A stretch of 64,000 nt of DNA from an uncultured Bacteroidota bacterium. Its GTDB lineage: Bacteria; Bacteroidota; Bacteroidia; Flavobacteriales; Flavobacteriaceae. Below, in pieces: positions 43,635 through 53,333 of this stretch (its first letter is position 1; the number at the start of each line of letters is the position of its first letter). The stretch lies in NCBI GenBank assembly GCA_902515395.1, contig CABXUL010000006.1, positions 1-64,000 on the forward strand, in the 5' to 3' direction. A program made the position numbers and the translations under genes. The notes under the pieces were generated by a model, which made no database searches, was not told the DNA's origin, and saw only the letters and a program-made list of their open reading frames with translations.

Positions 43635-44534
43635 ATGGACATTAAGATTGATTTTTTATCTAAAAGTTATGGAAGTTTTTCGGTACTGAAAAAAATATCT
43701 CTCCATTTTAATCAAAATGGAGTTATAGGCCTTTTGGGACCAAACGGTGCGGGAAAAACAACTTTGATGAAAATCATGACAGGCTACCTAAACCAATGGG
43801 ATGGTGAAGTAAGGATCGATGGGTTTGATTTAAAAAAAGACTTAAAAAAAATACAAGCTCAAATTGGTTATTTACCAGAAAACAATCCACTTTACTCAGA
43901 AATGTACGTAAAGGAATACCTAAAGTTCGTTGGACAGTTACATAGAATAAAGACTCCACCAATTGAAGAGTTGATCGAAAAAATAGGTTTGTCTTCTCAA
44001 TTTAAAAAAAAAATAGGTAATCTTTCTAAAGGTTTCAAACAAAGAGTAGGGCTCGCTGCAGCATTATTACATGACCCTAAATACCTGATATTAGACGAGC
44101 CTACTACTGGACTTGATCCTAATCAAATAATCGAAATTCGAAAGATAATTCAAGACTTGGGAAAGAAAAAAATGGTTTTTATATCCACTCATGTTCTCCA
44201 AGAAGTCGAGGCAATGTGTAAGGATGTCGTAATTATAAACAAAGGAGAAATAGTCTTAAACCAGTCCCTTAAAGAACTTCAATCTAATAAAGAACAAATA
44301 ATTGAAGTAAGTTTTGACTACAGAGTGGAAAATTTAGCACTAGCAAAAATACCTCAACTGAAAACGGTAACGAATACTTTCGACTTTAACTATGAATTGA
44401 CCTTTGAAAACAGTGAAGATATGAGACCAGCAATATTTGACTTTGCACACGAAAATGGTCTAAAAATCTTGGGGTTAAAACAAAAAAATCAAAGTTTGGA
44501 AAAAAGATTTAATACTTTGACCAAAGAAATTTAA
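43635..44534 (+). CDS. gldA: ABC transporter ATP-binding protein, GldA-like
   Basis: A 299-residue ABC ATPase. Walker A is GLLGPNGAGKTTLMKIM (about residues 34-50), the Q-loop region IGYLPENNPLYSEMYVKEYL, the signature NLSKGFKQRVGLAAALLHDP, Walker B YLILDEPTTGLDPNQ and the H-switch FISTHVLQEVEA. The NPLY insert, the LDPNQIIEIR segment and the C-terminal domain resemble GldA, the ATPase of the GldA-GldF-GldG transporter needed for gliding in Flavobacterium. gldF and gldG are not adjacent, so the specific name is likely but not proven. The upstream region 43476-43634 shows no gene. Confidence 0.78.
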   Translation: MDIKIDFLSKSYGSFSVLKKISLHFNQNGVIGLLGPNGAGKTTLMKIMTGYLNQWDGEVRIDGFDLKKDLKKIQAQIGYLPENNPLYSEMYVKEYLKFVGQLHRIKTPPIEELIEKIGLSSQFKKKIGNLSKGFKQRVGLAAALLHDPKYLILDEPTTGLDPNQIIEIRKIIQDLGKKKMVFISTHVLQEVEAMCKDVVIINKGEIVLNQSLKELQSNKEQIIEVSFDYRVENLALAKIPQLKTVTNTFDFNYELTFENSEDMRPAIFDFAHENGLKILGLKQKNQSLEKRFNTLTKEI

Positions 44535-44677
44535 AAAATTTAATAGCTATCTTACTTACCCTATTGATTTCCTCATCGCTAAAATTTTAATTTAATTTAT
44601 CATTTTTAAATTTGCAGAGAAAATCTTTACTTTCAAAACTAGATATCTTTCTATTTAAGTATGCTGATTTAAGTTTA

Positions 44678-45643
44678 TTAAGTCTTAAATATCTTTCTAA
44701 GTATTTTAGATATTGCCTTATTCTCAATTAAAAATGCATCGTGTCCATGAATGGAATTAAGTTCATGATAATAAATTTTCTTTTTGAGATTTCTCCCAAT
44801 TTTAAAAGTCTTCTGATCCTCTTCGGGAGTAAAAAAAATATCGCTATCAATTGCAATTAAATGAATATCAGATTCAATACTTTTAATCACCTTTTCAATA
44901 GATTCTCCATTTCTTGTAATATCAACAGAGGCTAATAAATGATTCATAGTCTTATATGCTTTTAACAAAAAACGTTTAAAAAGTTTATCTCCATGATGAA
45001 TTAACCAGCTCTCTACATTGTAAATATTCTTCTCAAGGTTTTTAGTTCTCCCGAAACGCTCCGAAAAGGAGGCTGGAGTTCGATATGTTAACATCGCATG
45101 AATACGAGCATCTCTTATGGGATCTTTTGAATTTTCCAACAAACGTTTTTGGAGAAAAGTATTTGCAATAATCCAATCTGAAGCTTTCCAATCTGCAGCA
45201 ACAGGTATCAAATTTTTGGTTAATGAAGGATACAATGCTGCCATTTCCCATGCAATTCCACCTCCTATTGAACCTCCAATTAAAGCAAATAATTTTCCAA
45301 CTCCTAAGACTTGAAGTCCTTTGTAAAAAATCTCTGCAATATCACCGGTATGAAAATCTTGATAGTTTTCAATAATATAATTTTTTACACCATTTCCAGG
45401 AATATTAAATGCCAAGATTGCAAAAGTTTTCGTATCGATGGTTAGGTTCGGACCTACAATCTCGTTCCACCAGCCCGAAGAACCGGCGACATTTGCATCG
45501 CCAGTTAGGGAGTGGTTTATGAGAACCACTGGGGCATTAATACAATTTCTGCCAAAATGCTGATAATGCAATTCAACTTTATCGTAATAGCTACCGCTAG
45601 CAGTGGTAAAATTAGGAATCGATATGGTTTTAACCTTCGACAT
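44678..45643 (-). CDS. metX: Homoserine O-acetyltransferase-like alpha/beta hydrolase
   Basis: A 321-residue protein of the MetX family that activates homoserine with acetyl-CoA. The nucleophile elbow is LIGGSIGGGIAWEMA (Ser125). NHSLTGDANVAGSSGWWNEI carries the oxyanion region and conserved NHxLTG. The acid and base are in HLIAIDSDIFFTPEED and SIHGHDAFLIE. It is shorter than the typical 350-380 residues by trimming of the lid and C-terminus, as in other flavobacterial MetX proteins. Last gene of the SAM-II controlled operon, 10 nt after metY. Confidence 0.9.
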   Translation of the reverse strand: MSKVKTISIPNFTTASGSYYDKVELHYQHFGRNCINAPVVLINHSLTGDANVAGSSGWWNEIVGPNLTIDTKTFAILAFNIPGNGVKNYIIENYQDFHTGDIAEIFYKGLQVLGVGKLFALIGGSIGGGIAWEMAALYPSLTKNLIPVAADWKASDWIIANTFLQKRLLENSKDPIRDARIHAMLTYRTPASFSERFGRTKNLEKNIYNVESWLIHHGDKLFKRFLLKAYKTMNHLLASVDITRNGESIEKVIKSIESDIHLIAIDSDIFFTPEEDQKTFKIGRNLKKKIYYHELNSIHGHDAFLIENKAISKILRKIFKT

Positions 45644-45653
45644 TTATTCCATA

Positions 45654-46925
45654 TTATACTGCTTTAAGTGCTTGGTCCAAATCTTCTTTTAAGTCTTCAA
45701 TATTTTCAATTCCAACTGAGATTCTAACCAAATCGGACGAAACCCCTGTACTACTTTGCTCTTCTTCATTTAACTGAGAATGAGTAGTGCTAGATGGATG
45801 AATAATCAAAGATTTAGTGTCACCAATATTTGCTAATAAAGCAAAAATCTTTGTGGACTCAGCAACTTTCTTAGCAGCCTCAAAGCCTTTTTTAAGTCCA
45901 AAGGTAACTATGCCGCTTTTTCCGTTTGGTAAGTATTTATTAGCTAAATTATGGTATTTAGAAGAATTTAAACCTGGATAATTAACCCAACTTACTTCTC
46001 CTCTTGATGATAACCACTTGGCTAGTTCTAAAGCATTCTGAGAATGTTTTTGCATACGCACCTCAAGAGTTTCTAGGCCCTGAATGACTTGAAAACTATT
46101 TAGCGGACTAGGTGCGCTACCGAGGTCTCTTAAACCCTCTACTCTAACTCTCGCGATAAAAGCAATTGGACCTAAAGCTTCATGATACTTAAGACCGTGA
46201 TAGGATGGCGAAGGCTCAGTAAATTCAGGAAAATTTCCATTTGAGTAATCAAAAGTTCCAGCATCAATAATAATTCCACCTAGAGTAGTTCCATTACCAG
46301 TAATGTACTTAGTTAATGAATGGATAACAATATTGGCTCCATATTTAATTGGATTAAGTAAGGCAGGAGTTGCAATAGTGTTGTCGACAATAAAAGGTAC
46401 TTTAGCCACTTTTGCATGATCACTGATTCCTTTTAAATCAATCACATCCAATTTTGGATTGCCCAAAGATTCTGCAAAAAATGCTCTTGTGTTTGGCTCA
46501 ACTGCTTTTGCAAAATTCTCTGTATCATCAGGGTCAACAAAAGTTGTAGTAATTCCAAAACGGGGTAGGGTATTACTTAACATATTATAAGTTCCTCCAT
46601 AAAGGCTATTAGATGCTACAATATGATCTCCAGACTTTAATAAGGTCATAAAAGTAGTAGCAATAGCTGCTGTTCCAGAGGCGGTTGCCACTGCAGCAAC
46701 ACCTCCTTCTAAGGCAGCCAAACGCTGTTCAAGAACATCATTGGTGGGGTTATTTAATCTGGTATAAATATACCCTGCCTCTGAAAGTGCAAATAAATTG
46801 GCAGCTTGATCAGAATCCTCAAATACATAGGATGTGGATTGATAAATCGGAACAGCTCTTGTTCCTTGTGTTTTTTTCACATCATGCCCAGCATGAAGTG
46901 CGTTAGTTGCTAATTTTAAACTCAT
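45654..46925 (-). CDS. metY: O-acetylhomoserine aminocarboxypropyltransferase / sulfhydrylase
   Basis: A 423-residue PLP enzyme of the Cys/Met metabolism family that makes homocysteine from O-acetylhomoserine and sulfide. Features are [20 protein letters not shown] (N-terminal), [70 protein letters not shown] (Schiff-base Lys) and [22 protein letters not shown]. The length of about 425 and the LANIGD motif fit MetY rather than MetB/MetC. It overlaps metK by 4 nt. Confidence 0.94.
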   Translation of the reverse strand: MSLKLATNALHAGHDVKKTQGTRAVPIYQSTSYVFEDSDQAANLFALSEAGYIYTRLNNPTNDVLEQRLAALEGGVAAVATASGTAAIATTFMTLLKSGDHIVASNSLYGGTYNMLSNTLPRFGITTTFVDPDDTENFAKAVEPNTRAFFAESLGNPKLDVIDLKGISDHAKVAKVPFIVDNTIATPALLNPIKYGANIVIHSLTKYITGNGTTLGGIIIDAGTFDYSNGNFPEFTEPSPSYHGLKYHEALGPIAFIARVRVEGLRDLGSAPSPLNSFQVIQGLETLEVRMQKHSQNALELAKWLSSRGEVSWVNYPGLNSSKYHNLANKYLPNGKSGIVTFGLKKGFEAAKKVAESTKIFALLANIGDTKSLIIHPSSTTHSQLNEEEQSSTGVSSDLVRISVGIENIEDLKEDLDQALKAV

Positions 46926-48178
46926 AATTCAAAAGTGTTTTTAATTTTATTTAAATAATCTAATTTTTCCCAAGTAAAAAGCTCTACTTTTTTTTCTACT
47001 CTCCCACTATAGGGAGATTCAAAAACCTTGGTGATTTTTTGAGGTGATCTCCCCATATGACCATAAGCAGCTGTTTCTAGATAGATTGGGTTTCTAAGTT
47101 TAAGTCTTTGTTCAATAGCGTAAGGGCGTAGATCAAAAATCTGACTTACCTTTTCCGCAATTTCTACATCACTAAATGGCACTTTCGCAGTATTGAAAGT
47201 GTTTACGTTTATTGATGTTGGTGCTATCACCCCTATTGCATAACTTAGTTGAACTAATATTTCTTTTGCAACACCGGCAGCTACAATATTTTTAGCGATA
47301 TGACGAGCCGCATAAGCCGCTGATCGATCAACTTTACTTGGGTCTTTTCCACTAAAAGCACCTCCACCGTGGGCTCCTTTTCCTCCATAAGTATCCACGA
47401 TAATTTTCCTACCTGTTAGACCGGTATCCCCATGTGGACCTCCAATGACAAATTTTCCTGTAGGGTTTATATGGTAGATGATATCATCATTAAAAAGCTT
47501 TTGTATATGCAATGGCTCCTTATTTATAACATTTTTAACAGCTATATTAATAATATCACTATTAATTTTTTTCAAGACCTTCTCATTACTCTTATCAAAT
47601 GGGTCGTGTTGAGTAGAAACTACAATTGTATCAATTCTGATAGGCTTGTGGTTGTCATCATATTCTATGGTAACTTGTGACTTAGCATCGGGACGTAAAT
47701 AGGGAATTTGCTTACCATCCCTTCGTAAATCGGCAAGCTCAATCAAAATTTTATGAGATAAATCTAATGAAAGAGGAATATGGTTATCAGTTTCATCTGT
47801 AGCATAGCCAAACATTATACCCTGATCACCTGCCCCTTGTTCCTCTTTATTATCTCGATCGACACCTCTATTAATGTCTTTGGATTGTTCGTGTATTAGA
47901 GAAATGATACCACATGAATTTCCACTAAACTGATATTCATCTTTAGTATATCCTATATTATTAATTGTATCCCTAGCTATCTGTTGAACATCAAGATATG
48001 TACTACTTTTAACCTCTCCTGCAAGTACCACTTGACCAGTAGTTACAAGTGTTTCACAAGCAACTTTGCTTTCGGGATCAAAAGCAATAAAATTATCCAG
48101 TAATGCGTCACTGATTTGATCAGAAACTTTGTCGGGATGACCTTCGCTTACAGATTCAGAAGTAAATAAGTATGGCAT
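46922..48178 (-). CDS. metK: S-adenosylmethionine synthetase
   Basis: A 418-residue enzyme making SAM from methionine and ATP. Motifs: [20 protein letters not shown] (His of the ATP site), [32 protein letters not shown] and [20 protein letters not shown]. The length is longer than E. coli MetK (384) by loop insertions common in Bacteroidota. It is the first gene after a SAM-II riboswitch, so its product controls its own synthesis and that of metY and metX. Confidence 0.97.
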   Translation of the reverse strand: MPYLFTSESVSEGHPDKVSDQISDALLDNFIAFDPESKVACETLVTTGQVVLAGEVKSSTYLDVQQIARDTINNIGYTKDEYQFSGNSCGIISLIHEQSKDINRGVDRDNKEEQGAGDQGIMFGYATDETDNHIPLSLDLSHKILIELADLRRDGKQIPYLRPDAKSQVTIEYDDNHKPIRIDTIVVSTQHDPFDKSNEKVLKKINSDIINIAVKNVINKEPLHIQKLFNDDIIYHINPTGKFVIGGPHGDTGLTGRKIIVDTYGGKGAHGGGAFSGKDPSKVDRSAAYAARHIAKNIVAAGVAKEILVQLSYAIGVIAPTSINVNTFNTAKVPFSDVEIAEKVSQIFDLRPYAIEQRLKLRNPIYLETAAYGHMGRSPQKITKVFESPYSGRVEKKVELFTWEKLDYLNKIKNTFEL

Positions 48179-48180
48179 TT

Positions 48181-48280
48181 AAAAATTGCTTTGTGAAAGG
48201 ATTTGACAAAATAAAGTCTTAAAGCAATACCGCTTTAGCATTTTTTTAAGAGGTTGCAATCAGTCAAATCCTTCCTCGTT
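48181..48280 (-). promoter_or_regulatory. SAM-II riboswitch with expression platform, metK leader
   Basis: On the minus strand the aptamer spans about 48278-48226. P1 is GAGG (48277-48274) with CCTC (48253-48250); GATTTGACTGATTGCAA forms the J/L1 strand; the conserved GCTAAA lies at 48239-48234; and the pseudoknot P2 pairs ACTG (48264-48261) with CGGT (48232-48229). This matches the SAM-II (metA) consensus as I remember it, including GATTT, ATTGCAA and GCTAAA. Downstream, ATTGCTTT (48228-48221) pairs with AAAGCAAT (48192-48185) directly before the start codon, and AAGGATTTGAC of the aptamer (48273-48263) is perfectly complementary to GTCAAATCCTT (48207-48197). The two pairings cross, so they exclude each other. 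Confidence 0.85.
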
Positions 48281-48287
48281 TGAAGTG

Positions 48288-48295
48288 CAAAGTTA
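48288..48295 (-). promoter_or_regulatory. Promoter -7 element of the metK-metY-metX operon
   Basis: TAACTTTG on the minus strand matches TAnnTTTG. Transcription would start near 48283, just ahead of the riboswitch. The region 18-19 nt upstream is T-rich without a clear TTTG. Confidence 0.55.
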
Positions 48296-48449
48296 TTATT
48301 TATTTTTAAATTTTAAAAAAAAATTTAATTAAAGTTTGATTTAAGAATTTGAGATTGATTATTTACAATTTTTAATTAAAATTTGAACTAAAATTAAATG
48401 CATCAAAAAGAAAAAGTATTTATCTTGGCATCAAACAAAATATTTTAAA

Positions 48450-49064
48450 ATGCAATTTGCAATTGCTGGAAATATTGGCGCAGGTAAAACAAGCTTAGCT
48501 GAACTACTTTCGAAACATTATAAATGGGAGCCACATTTCGAGGATGTTATCGACAATCCTTATTTAGATGACTTTTATGTACACATGGAGCGATGGTCGT
48601 TTAACCTTCAGGTTTATTTTTTGAATAGTCGTTTTAGACAGCTAATGAGTTTTAACGGATCTGAAAAAAGTGTTGTACAAGATAGAACAGTTTATGAAGA
48701 CGCTTATATTTTTGCTCCAAACCTTCATTCTATGGGGTTAATGAATCAAAGAGACTTTAAAAATTATATATCACTATTTGAATTAATGGAATCAATGATT
48801 AAAGCCCCTGAGCTTTTAATTTACTTGAGAAGCAGTATTCCTAACTTGGTAAATAAAATTCATAAAAGAGGGAGAGAATATGAAAATTCAATAAGTATCG
48901 AATATTTAAGTCGCCTCAACGAACGTTACGAGGCTTGGGTATCAACTTATGATAAGGGTAAATTACTTGTTATTGATGTTGACAATTTAGATTTTGTTAA
49001 AAATAAAGAAGATCTAGGTTTCATCATCGAGAAAGTTGATGCAGAAATAAGTGGTTTATTCTAA
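48450..49064 (+). CDS. Deoxynucleoside kinase
   Basis: A 204-residue kinase of the dCK/dGK family. The P-loop is FAIAGNIGAGKTSLAELLS at the N-terminus. EPHFEDVIDNPYLDDFYVHM (substrate Glu), SVVQDRTVYEDAYIFAPNL (the DRS-like ERSxYSD segment) and RGREYENSISIEYLSRLNERY (LID Arg residues) complete the family pattern. It phosphorylates a salvaged deoxynucleoside; the base preference cannot be told. It is monocistronic, divergent from metK. Confidence 0.92.
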   Translation: MQFAIAGNIGAGKTSLAELLSKHYKWEPHFEDVIDNPYLDDFYVHMERWSFNLQVYFLNSRFRQLMSFNGSEKSVVQDRTVYEDAYIFAPNLHSMGLMNQRDFKNYISLFELMESMIKAPELLIYLRSSIPNLVNKIHKRGREYENSISIEYLSRLNERYEAWVSTYDKGKLLVIDVDNLDFVKNKEDLGFIIEKVDAEISGLF

Positions 49065-49140
49065 ATTTCACATTACTCTTTTCAACCAAAATTTAAATCT
49101 TAAAGACATTACAATTCTTTTTTATTCTGAATGGTTTTAC

Positions 49141-49148
49141 TATTTTTG
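49141..49148 (+). promoter_or_regulatory. Promoter -7 element for hppA
   Basis: TATTTTTG matches TAnnTTTG and ends 24 nt before the ATG of the pyrophosphatase. No -33 TTTG at proper spacing was seen. Confidence 0.4.
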
Positions 49149-49172
49149 GTCCCGCTTAAAAAATAATACTTC

Positions 49173-51422
49173 ATGGAAATTATAGTTAAATTTTTACCTG
49201 CATTTGGAATTATAGGTTTAATATTTGTCTTGATAAAAAACAATTGGGTAAATAAACAAGAAGTTGGAAATGAAAAAATGGCCACAATTGCTAAAAATAT
49301 TTCAAGCGGTGCAATGTCTTTTTTAAAGGCAGAATATAGAATCCTATCCATATTTGTGCTTTGTTTAGCCATTTTACTATATATCAAGGGAAGTAATGAA
49401 GAAGGATCTCATGGGATGGTAGCATTATCATTTATTGTTGGTGCCATTTGTTCTGCCTTAGCAGGCTTTATAGGTATGCGAGTCGCTACTAAAGCAAATG
49501 TAAGAACTACCAATGCGGCTAGAAAATCTCTAGGTAAAGCTCTCGAAGTGGCTTTTGCCGGAGGTTCAGTTATGGGGCTTGGAGTTGTAGGGCTTGGAGT
49601 TCTTGGTTTAAGTGGTTTATTTGCGACTTATCAGGAAATCTGGCCAGGTCAGGATAACCTAACATTGGTCCTGAATGTATTGACCGGTTTTTCTATGGGT
49701 GCTTCTTCCATCGCACTATTTGCAAGAGTTGGTGGAGGAATCTATACCAAAGCCGCTGATGTAGGTGCTGACCTTGTAGGTAAAGTTGAAGCAGGAATCC
49801 CCGAAGATCATCCACTAAACCCAGCTACAATAGCAGATAATGTTGGCGATAATGTAGGAGACGTTGCAGGAATGGGAGCTGATTTATTTGAATCTTATGT
49901 CGGTTCTATTATAGGTACAATGGTTTTGGGTGCTTTTATCATTACACCAGATGTAGCCGGAGGAATGGGAGCTGTTTTCCTTCCACTTGTCATTGCTGCT
50001 CTTGGAATAATAATATCTATAATAGGTACACTTTTTGTTAAAGTAAAAGAAGGTGGTAATCCACAAACCGCACTAAATATTGGTGAATTTGGCTCCGCAG
50101 GCCTAATGGTAGTTGTTTCATATTTTGTTATTAACGCAATGATCCCAGAATCAACTTCAGGTTTACCACACGGTGCAATAGGAATATTTTTAGCAACAAT
50201 ATCTGGTCTTGTTGCAGGATTGGGTGTTGGAAAAATAACTGAATATTATACAGGAACAGGGACTAAACCTGTTACTTCAATTGTAAGACAATCTGAAACA
50301 GGATCAGCAACCAATATTATTGCAGGACTTGGAGTAGGAATGATGTCTACAATGATTCCAATTTTATTAATTGCAGCTGCTATTTTAATCTCTCACTACT
50401 ATGCAGGTCTTTATGGTATTGCAATTGCTGCAGTAGGAATGTTAGCAAATACAGGGATTCAACTGGCTGTTGATGCTTATGGACCAATTTCAGATAATGC
50501 TGGAGGTATTGCTGAAATGGCCGAGTTACCCGCGGAGGTAAGACAACGAACTGATAAATTGGATGCAGTAGGAAATACAACAGCTGCAATTGGTAAGGGA
50601 TTTGCTATTGCATCTGCAGCACTTACTGCTCTAGCCCTATTTTCTGCCTTCATGCAAGTTGCTAACGTTACTGAAATAGATGTCTCTAAGCCTAAGGTTA
50701 TGGCTGGACTTCTAGTTGGTGGAATGTTACCTTTTGTTTTCTCGGCACTTTCTATGAATGCTGTTGGTCGAGCTGCAATGTCCATGATAGAGGAAGTTAG
50801 AAGGCAATTCAAAGATATTCCTGAATTAAAAGCAGCGCTGGAGGTCATGCGTAAATGTAATGCCGATATTTCAAAAGCTAATACTAAAGATCGCTCCATT
50901 TTTGATGCCGCATATGGTAAAGCTGACTATGAGAAGTGTGTTGAAATTTCAACCAAGGCTTCCATTAAAGAGATGGTTATGCCGGGATTATTAGCAATAC
51001 TAGTTCCCGTTGCAGTGGGTTTCCTGGGTGGGGCTGAAATGCTCGGTGGTCTTTTAGCTGGTGTTACCACCTCTGGTATTTTGATGGCCATTTTCCAGTC
51101 TAATGCTGGAGGAGCTTGGGACAATGCAAAAAAAATGATTGAATCTGACGGTAGAAAAGGCACAGATGCTCACAAGGCCGCAGTGGTTGGAGATACTGTT
51201 GGAGATCCTTTCAAAGATACTTCAGGACCTTCTTTAAATATTCTTCTTAAGTTAATGTCAGTTGTGGCTCTGGTTATTGCCCCAAGTATCGCCTTGGATT
51301 TAGATCCAATGAGCGAAAAAGTTGAAAATAAAGAACACAATATCACTTTTGAAGTAAATAAAGATACAGATATAGCTGACAACAATATTACTTACGAAAG
51401 GGTTATTAAAATTAGAAGATAA
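49173..51422 (+). CDS. hppA: Membrane-bound K+-dependent-type ion-translocating pyrophosphatase
   Basis: A 749-residue protein with about 16 membrane helices that pumps Na+ and/or H+ using pyrophosphate. Substrate-site motifs are [57 protein letters not shown] and [19 protein letters not shown]. At the K+ determinant the sequence is [10 protein letters not shown] (467-476) with Ala471 and Gly474, the K+-dependent signature, whereas K+-independent H+ pumps have Lys at the first position. K+-dependent members include Na+ pumps; the specific ion is not decided here. With NQR present, a sodium cycle is plausible. It is monocistronic and convergent with pdhB. Confidence 0.95.
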   Translation: MEIIVKFLPAFGIIGLIFVLIKNNWVNKQEVGNEKMATIAKNISSGAMSFLKAEYRILSIFVLCLAILLYIKGSNEEGSHGMVALSFIVGAICSALAGFIGMRVATKANVRTTNAARKSLGKALEVAFAGGSVMGLGVVGLGVLGLSGLFATYQEIWPGQDNLTLVLNVLTGFSMGASSIALFARVGGGIYTKAADVGADLVGKVEAGIPEDHPLNPATIADNVGDNVGDVAGMGADLFESYVGSIIGTMVLGAFIITPDVAGGMGAVFLPLVIAALGIIISIIGTLFVKVKEGGNPQTALNIGEFGSAGLMVVVSYFVINAMIPESTSGLPHGAIGIFLATISGLVAGLGVGKITEYYTGTGTKPVTSIVRQSETGSATNIIAGLGVGMMSTMIPILLIAAAILISHYYAGLYGIAIAAVGMLANTGIQLAVDAYGPISDNAGGIAEMAELPAEVRQRTDKLDAVGNTTAAIGKGFAIASAALTALALFSAFMQVANVTEIDVSKPKVMAGLLVGGMLPFVFSALSMNAVGRAAMSMIEEVRRQFKDIPELKAALEVMRKCNADISKANTKDRSIFDAAYGKADYEKCVEISTKASIKEMVMPGLLAILVPVAVGFLGGAEMLGGLLAGVTTSGILMAIFQSNAGGAWDNAKKMIESDGRKGTDAHKAAVVGDTVGDPFKDTSGPSLNILLKLMSVVALVIAPSIALDLDPMSEKVENKEHNITFEVNKDTDIADNNITYERVIKIRR

Positions 51423-51495
51423 TTTTTAATGAATAATTGTTTGAAACTCACCAAATATTGCTCCTTCAATAGGAAAATAATCACCTTTAATAACT

Positions 51496-52476
51496 CTAGG
51501 TTGAATACATCACCTTTTTAACTGATTTAATTACATCATTTGCATTAGGAAGCCACTCTGCAAGTAGAACTGGTGAGTAGGGTGCGGGAGTGTCAGCAGT
51601 ATTTATTTTTTCTACTGGAGCATCTAAATAATCGAATATTTGACTCTGAACTTGATAAGTTATTTCAGTAGATATATTTCCAAAAGGCCAGGATTCCTCT
51701 AAAATCACAAGGCGATTAGTTTTTTTTACAGATTCAAATATTGTTTCGTAGTCCATCGGACGAATTGTTCTCAAATCAATTACCTCGCAATCAATACTTT
51801 CCTCTGAAAGAATTTCTGCTGCCTTATAGGCTTCTTTAATGATTTTACCAAATGATACAATAGTAACATCTTTACCTTTTCGTTTGATCTCAGCTAAACC
51901 AATTGGGAGTGTAAATTCACCATCAGGAACTTCTCCTTTATCTCCATACATTTGTTCAGATTCCATAAAAATGACAGGGTCATTGTCTCTAATAGCAGAC
52001 TTTAATAGGCCTTTTGCATCATATGGGTTAGAGGGGACAATTACCTTTAATCCTGGGCAATTTGCATACCAACTCTCAAAGGCTTGAGAATGTGTAGCGG
52101 CTAACTGACCTGCAGATGCAGTAGGACCTCTAAATACGATAGGGCAAGGAAATTGACCCCCTGACATTTGTCTAATTTTTGCAGCGTTATTTATAATTTG
52201 ATCTATACCTACCAAAGCAAAGTTAAATGTCATAAATTCTATTATTGGACGATTTCCAGTCATTGTTGAACCAACCCCTATTCCAGCAAATCCCAATTCT
52301 GATATTGGGGTGTCAATTACACGTCTTTCACCGAACTCATCAAGCATTCCTTTTGATGCTTTGTAAGCGCCATTATACTCTGCAACCTCCTCTCCCATTA
52401 AAAAAATGGTATCATCTCTTCTCATCTCCTCAGTCATGGCTTCACATATCGCCTCCCTAAATTGAATTGTTTTCAT
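51496..52476 (-). CDS. pdhB: Pyruvate dehydrogenase E1 component, beta subunit
   Basis: A 326-residue thiamine-diphosphate enzyme subunit. The sequence has IFLMGEEVAEYNGAYKASKG (Glu activating ThDP), RVIDTPISELGFAGIGVGS, FNFALVGIDQIINNAAKI, GGQFPCPIVFRGPTASAGQL and VIDLRTIRPMDYETI. The start at 52476 (MKTIQFREAI) is preferred because the -7 box at 52497-52504 places transcription start at about the alternative ATG at 52494. The alpha subunit and E2 are not adjacent, which is also the case in other flavobacteria. It might alternatively serve another 2-oxoacid dehydrogenase. Confidence 0.93.
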   Translation of the reverse strand: MKTIQFREAICEAMTEEMRRDDTIFLMGEEVAEYNGAYKASKGMLDEFGERRVIDTPISELGFAGIGVGSTMTGNRPIIEFMTFNFALVGIDQIINNAAKIRQMSGGQFPCPIVFRGPTASAGQLAATHSQAFESWYANCPGLKVIVPSNPYDAKGLLKSAIRDNDPVIFMESEQMYGDKGEVPDGEFTLPIGLAEIKRKGKDVTIVSFGKIIKEAYKAAEILSEESIDCEVIDLRTIRPMDYETIFESVKKTNRLVILEESWPFGNISTEITYQVQSQIFDYLDAPVEKINTADTPAPYSPVLLAEWLPNANDVIKSVKKVMYST

Positions 52477-52496
52477 CAACATATATTTTGACAATA

Positions 52497-52504
52497 CAAA
52501 TTTA
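52497..52504 (-). promoter_or_regulatory. Promoter -7 element for pdhB
   Basis: TAAATTTG on the minus strand matches TAnnTTTG, 20 nt before the chosen ATG at 52476. It supports the shorter start. Confidence 0.45.
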
Positions 52505-52626
52505 AATAATTGCTATGTGATTATTTGAATTAATACATAAATATTTTATAATGAGTCATCCTTTAAAATCGTTTATTTATCGATGATTTAGTTAAATATT
52601 TTACTAATTTGGTATTGCCTTAACTT

Positions 52627-53250
52627 ATGAAGTTAGTACAATTAAACATTAAGGGAATTTCATACAGCGAGACCCAAACTGGAGCTTATGCACTTATATT
52701 AAGTGAAATAGATGGAGGTCGAAGACTTCCAATTATTATTGGAGGTTTTGAGGCCCAATCTGTTGCAATTGCATTGGATAAAGAATTAAAGCCTAAAAGA
52801 CCTCTAACCCATGATCTTTTTAAAAATTTTGCTGATCGCTATGGTATTTATGTTAAACAAGTAATTATTCATAAGCTTGTCGATGGAGTTTTCTACTCAA
52901 GTTTAATTTGCGAAAGGGACAAAATAGAGGAGATTATAGATTCTAGAACATCAGATGCAATTGCCTTAGCTTTAAGGTTTAGCGCCCCTATTTTTATATA
53001 TGACTCTATACTGAATCAAGCAGGATTTGATGAGAAAAGTATTCGTAAATCCAAAAAAAATAAAAACGATGAGAGTTGGATTCAAAATTTTGTTGAAGAG
53101 CAAAACGAGCAAAAAAGAATTCCTGAGGATTTAAAAAAACTTTCTCTATCTAAACTAAAATCATTACTCAATAAACTAGTTAATCTTGAAGATTACGAGA
53201 AGGCTGTTAAGATTAGAGACGAAATTTCTAAAAGGGAAAAGAAAACTTAA
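52627..53250 (+). CDS. Bifunctional nuclease (BFN/DUF151) with UVR-like tail
   Basis: A 207-residue protein. Residues 1 to about 130 are the BFN/DUF151 domain: YSETQTGAYALILSEIDGGR, RLPIIIGGFEAQSVAIAL and SRTSDAIALALRFSAPIFIY. Residues ~165-205 form a UVR-type helical hairpin (LSKLKSLLNKLVNLEDYEKA, VKIRDEISKRE), as in UvrB/UvrC and McsA. In plants and Thermotoga the BFN domain has RNase and DNase activity or unknown function. This fused form is widespread in Bacteroidota. A hairpin at 53289-53316 may terminate it. Confidence 0.88.
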   Translation: MKLVQLNIKGISYSETQTGAYALILSEIDGGRRLPIIIGGFEAQSVAIALDKELKPKRPLTHDLFKNFADRYGIYVKQVIIHKLVDGVFYSSLICERDKIEEIIDSRTSDAIALALRFSAPIFIYDSILNQAGFDEKSIRKSKKNKNDESWIQNFVEEQNEQKRIPEDLKKLSLSKLKSLLNKLVNLEDYEKAVKIRDEISKREKKT

Positions 53251-53288
53251 CTGTTAATTTTTTTTTGAAAACTATTTAATTTGCAAAG

Positions 53289-53316
53289 CTCATCTTAAGT
53301 AACGATGAGTATTTTT
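53289..53316 (+). terminator. Possible intrinsic terminator after the BFN gene
   Basis: CTCATC (53289-53294) pairs with GATGAG (53304-53309) around a 9-nt loop, followed by TATTTTT. It lies 38 nt after the BFN stop and 17 nt before thyA, so it could also be in the thyA leader. The stem is short. Confidence 0.35.
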
Positions 53317-53333
53317 AATCAAACATTTAATTT

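Noticed and set aside
50477-50899. 140-residue antisense ORF within hppA
   Set aside because: Long antisense frames are expected opposite Gly/Ala-rich membrane genes; there is no start context or homology sign.
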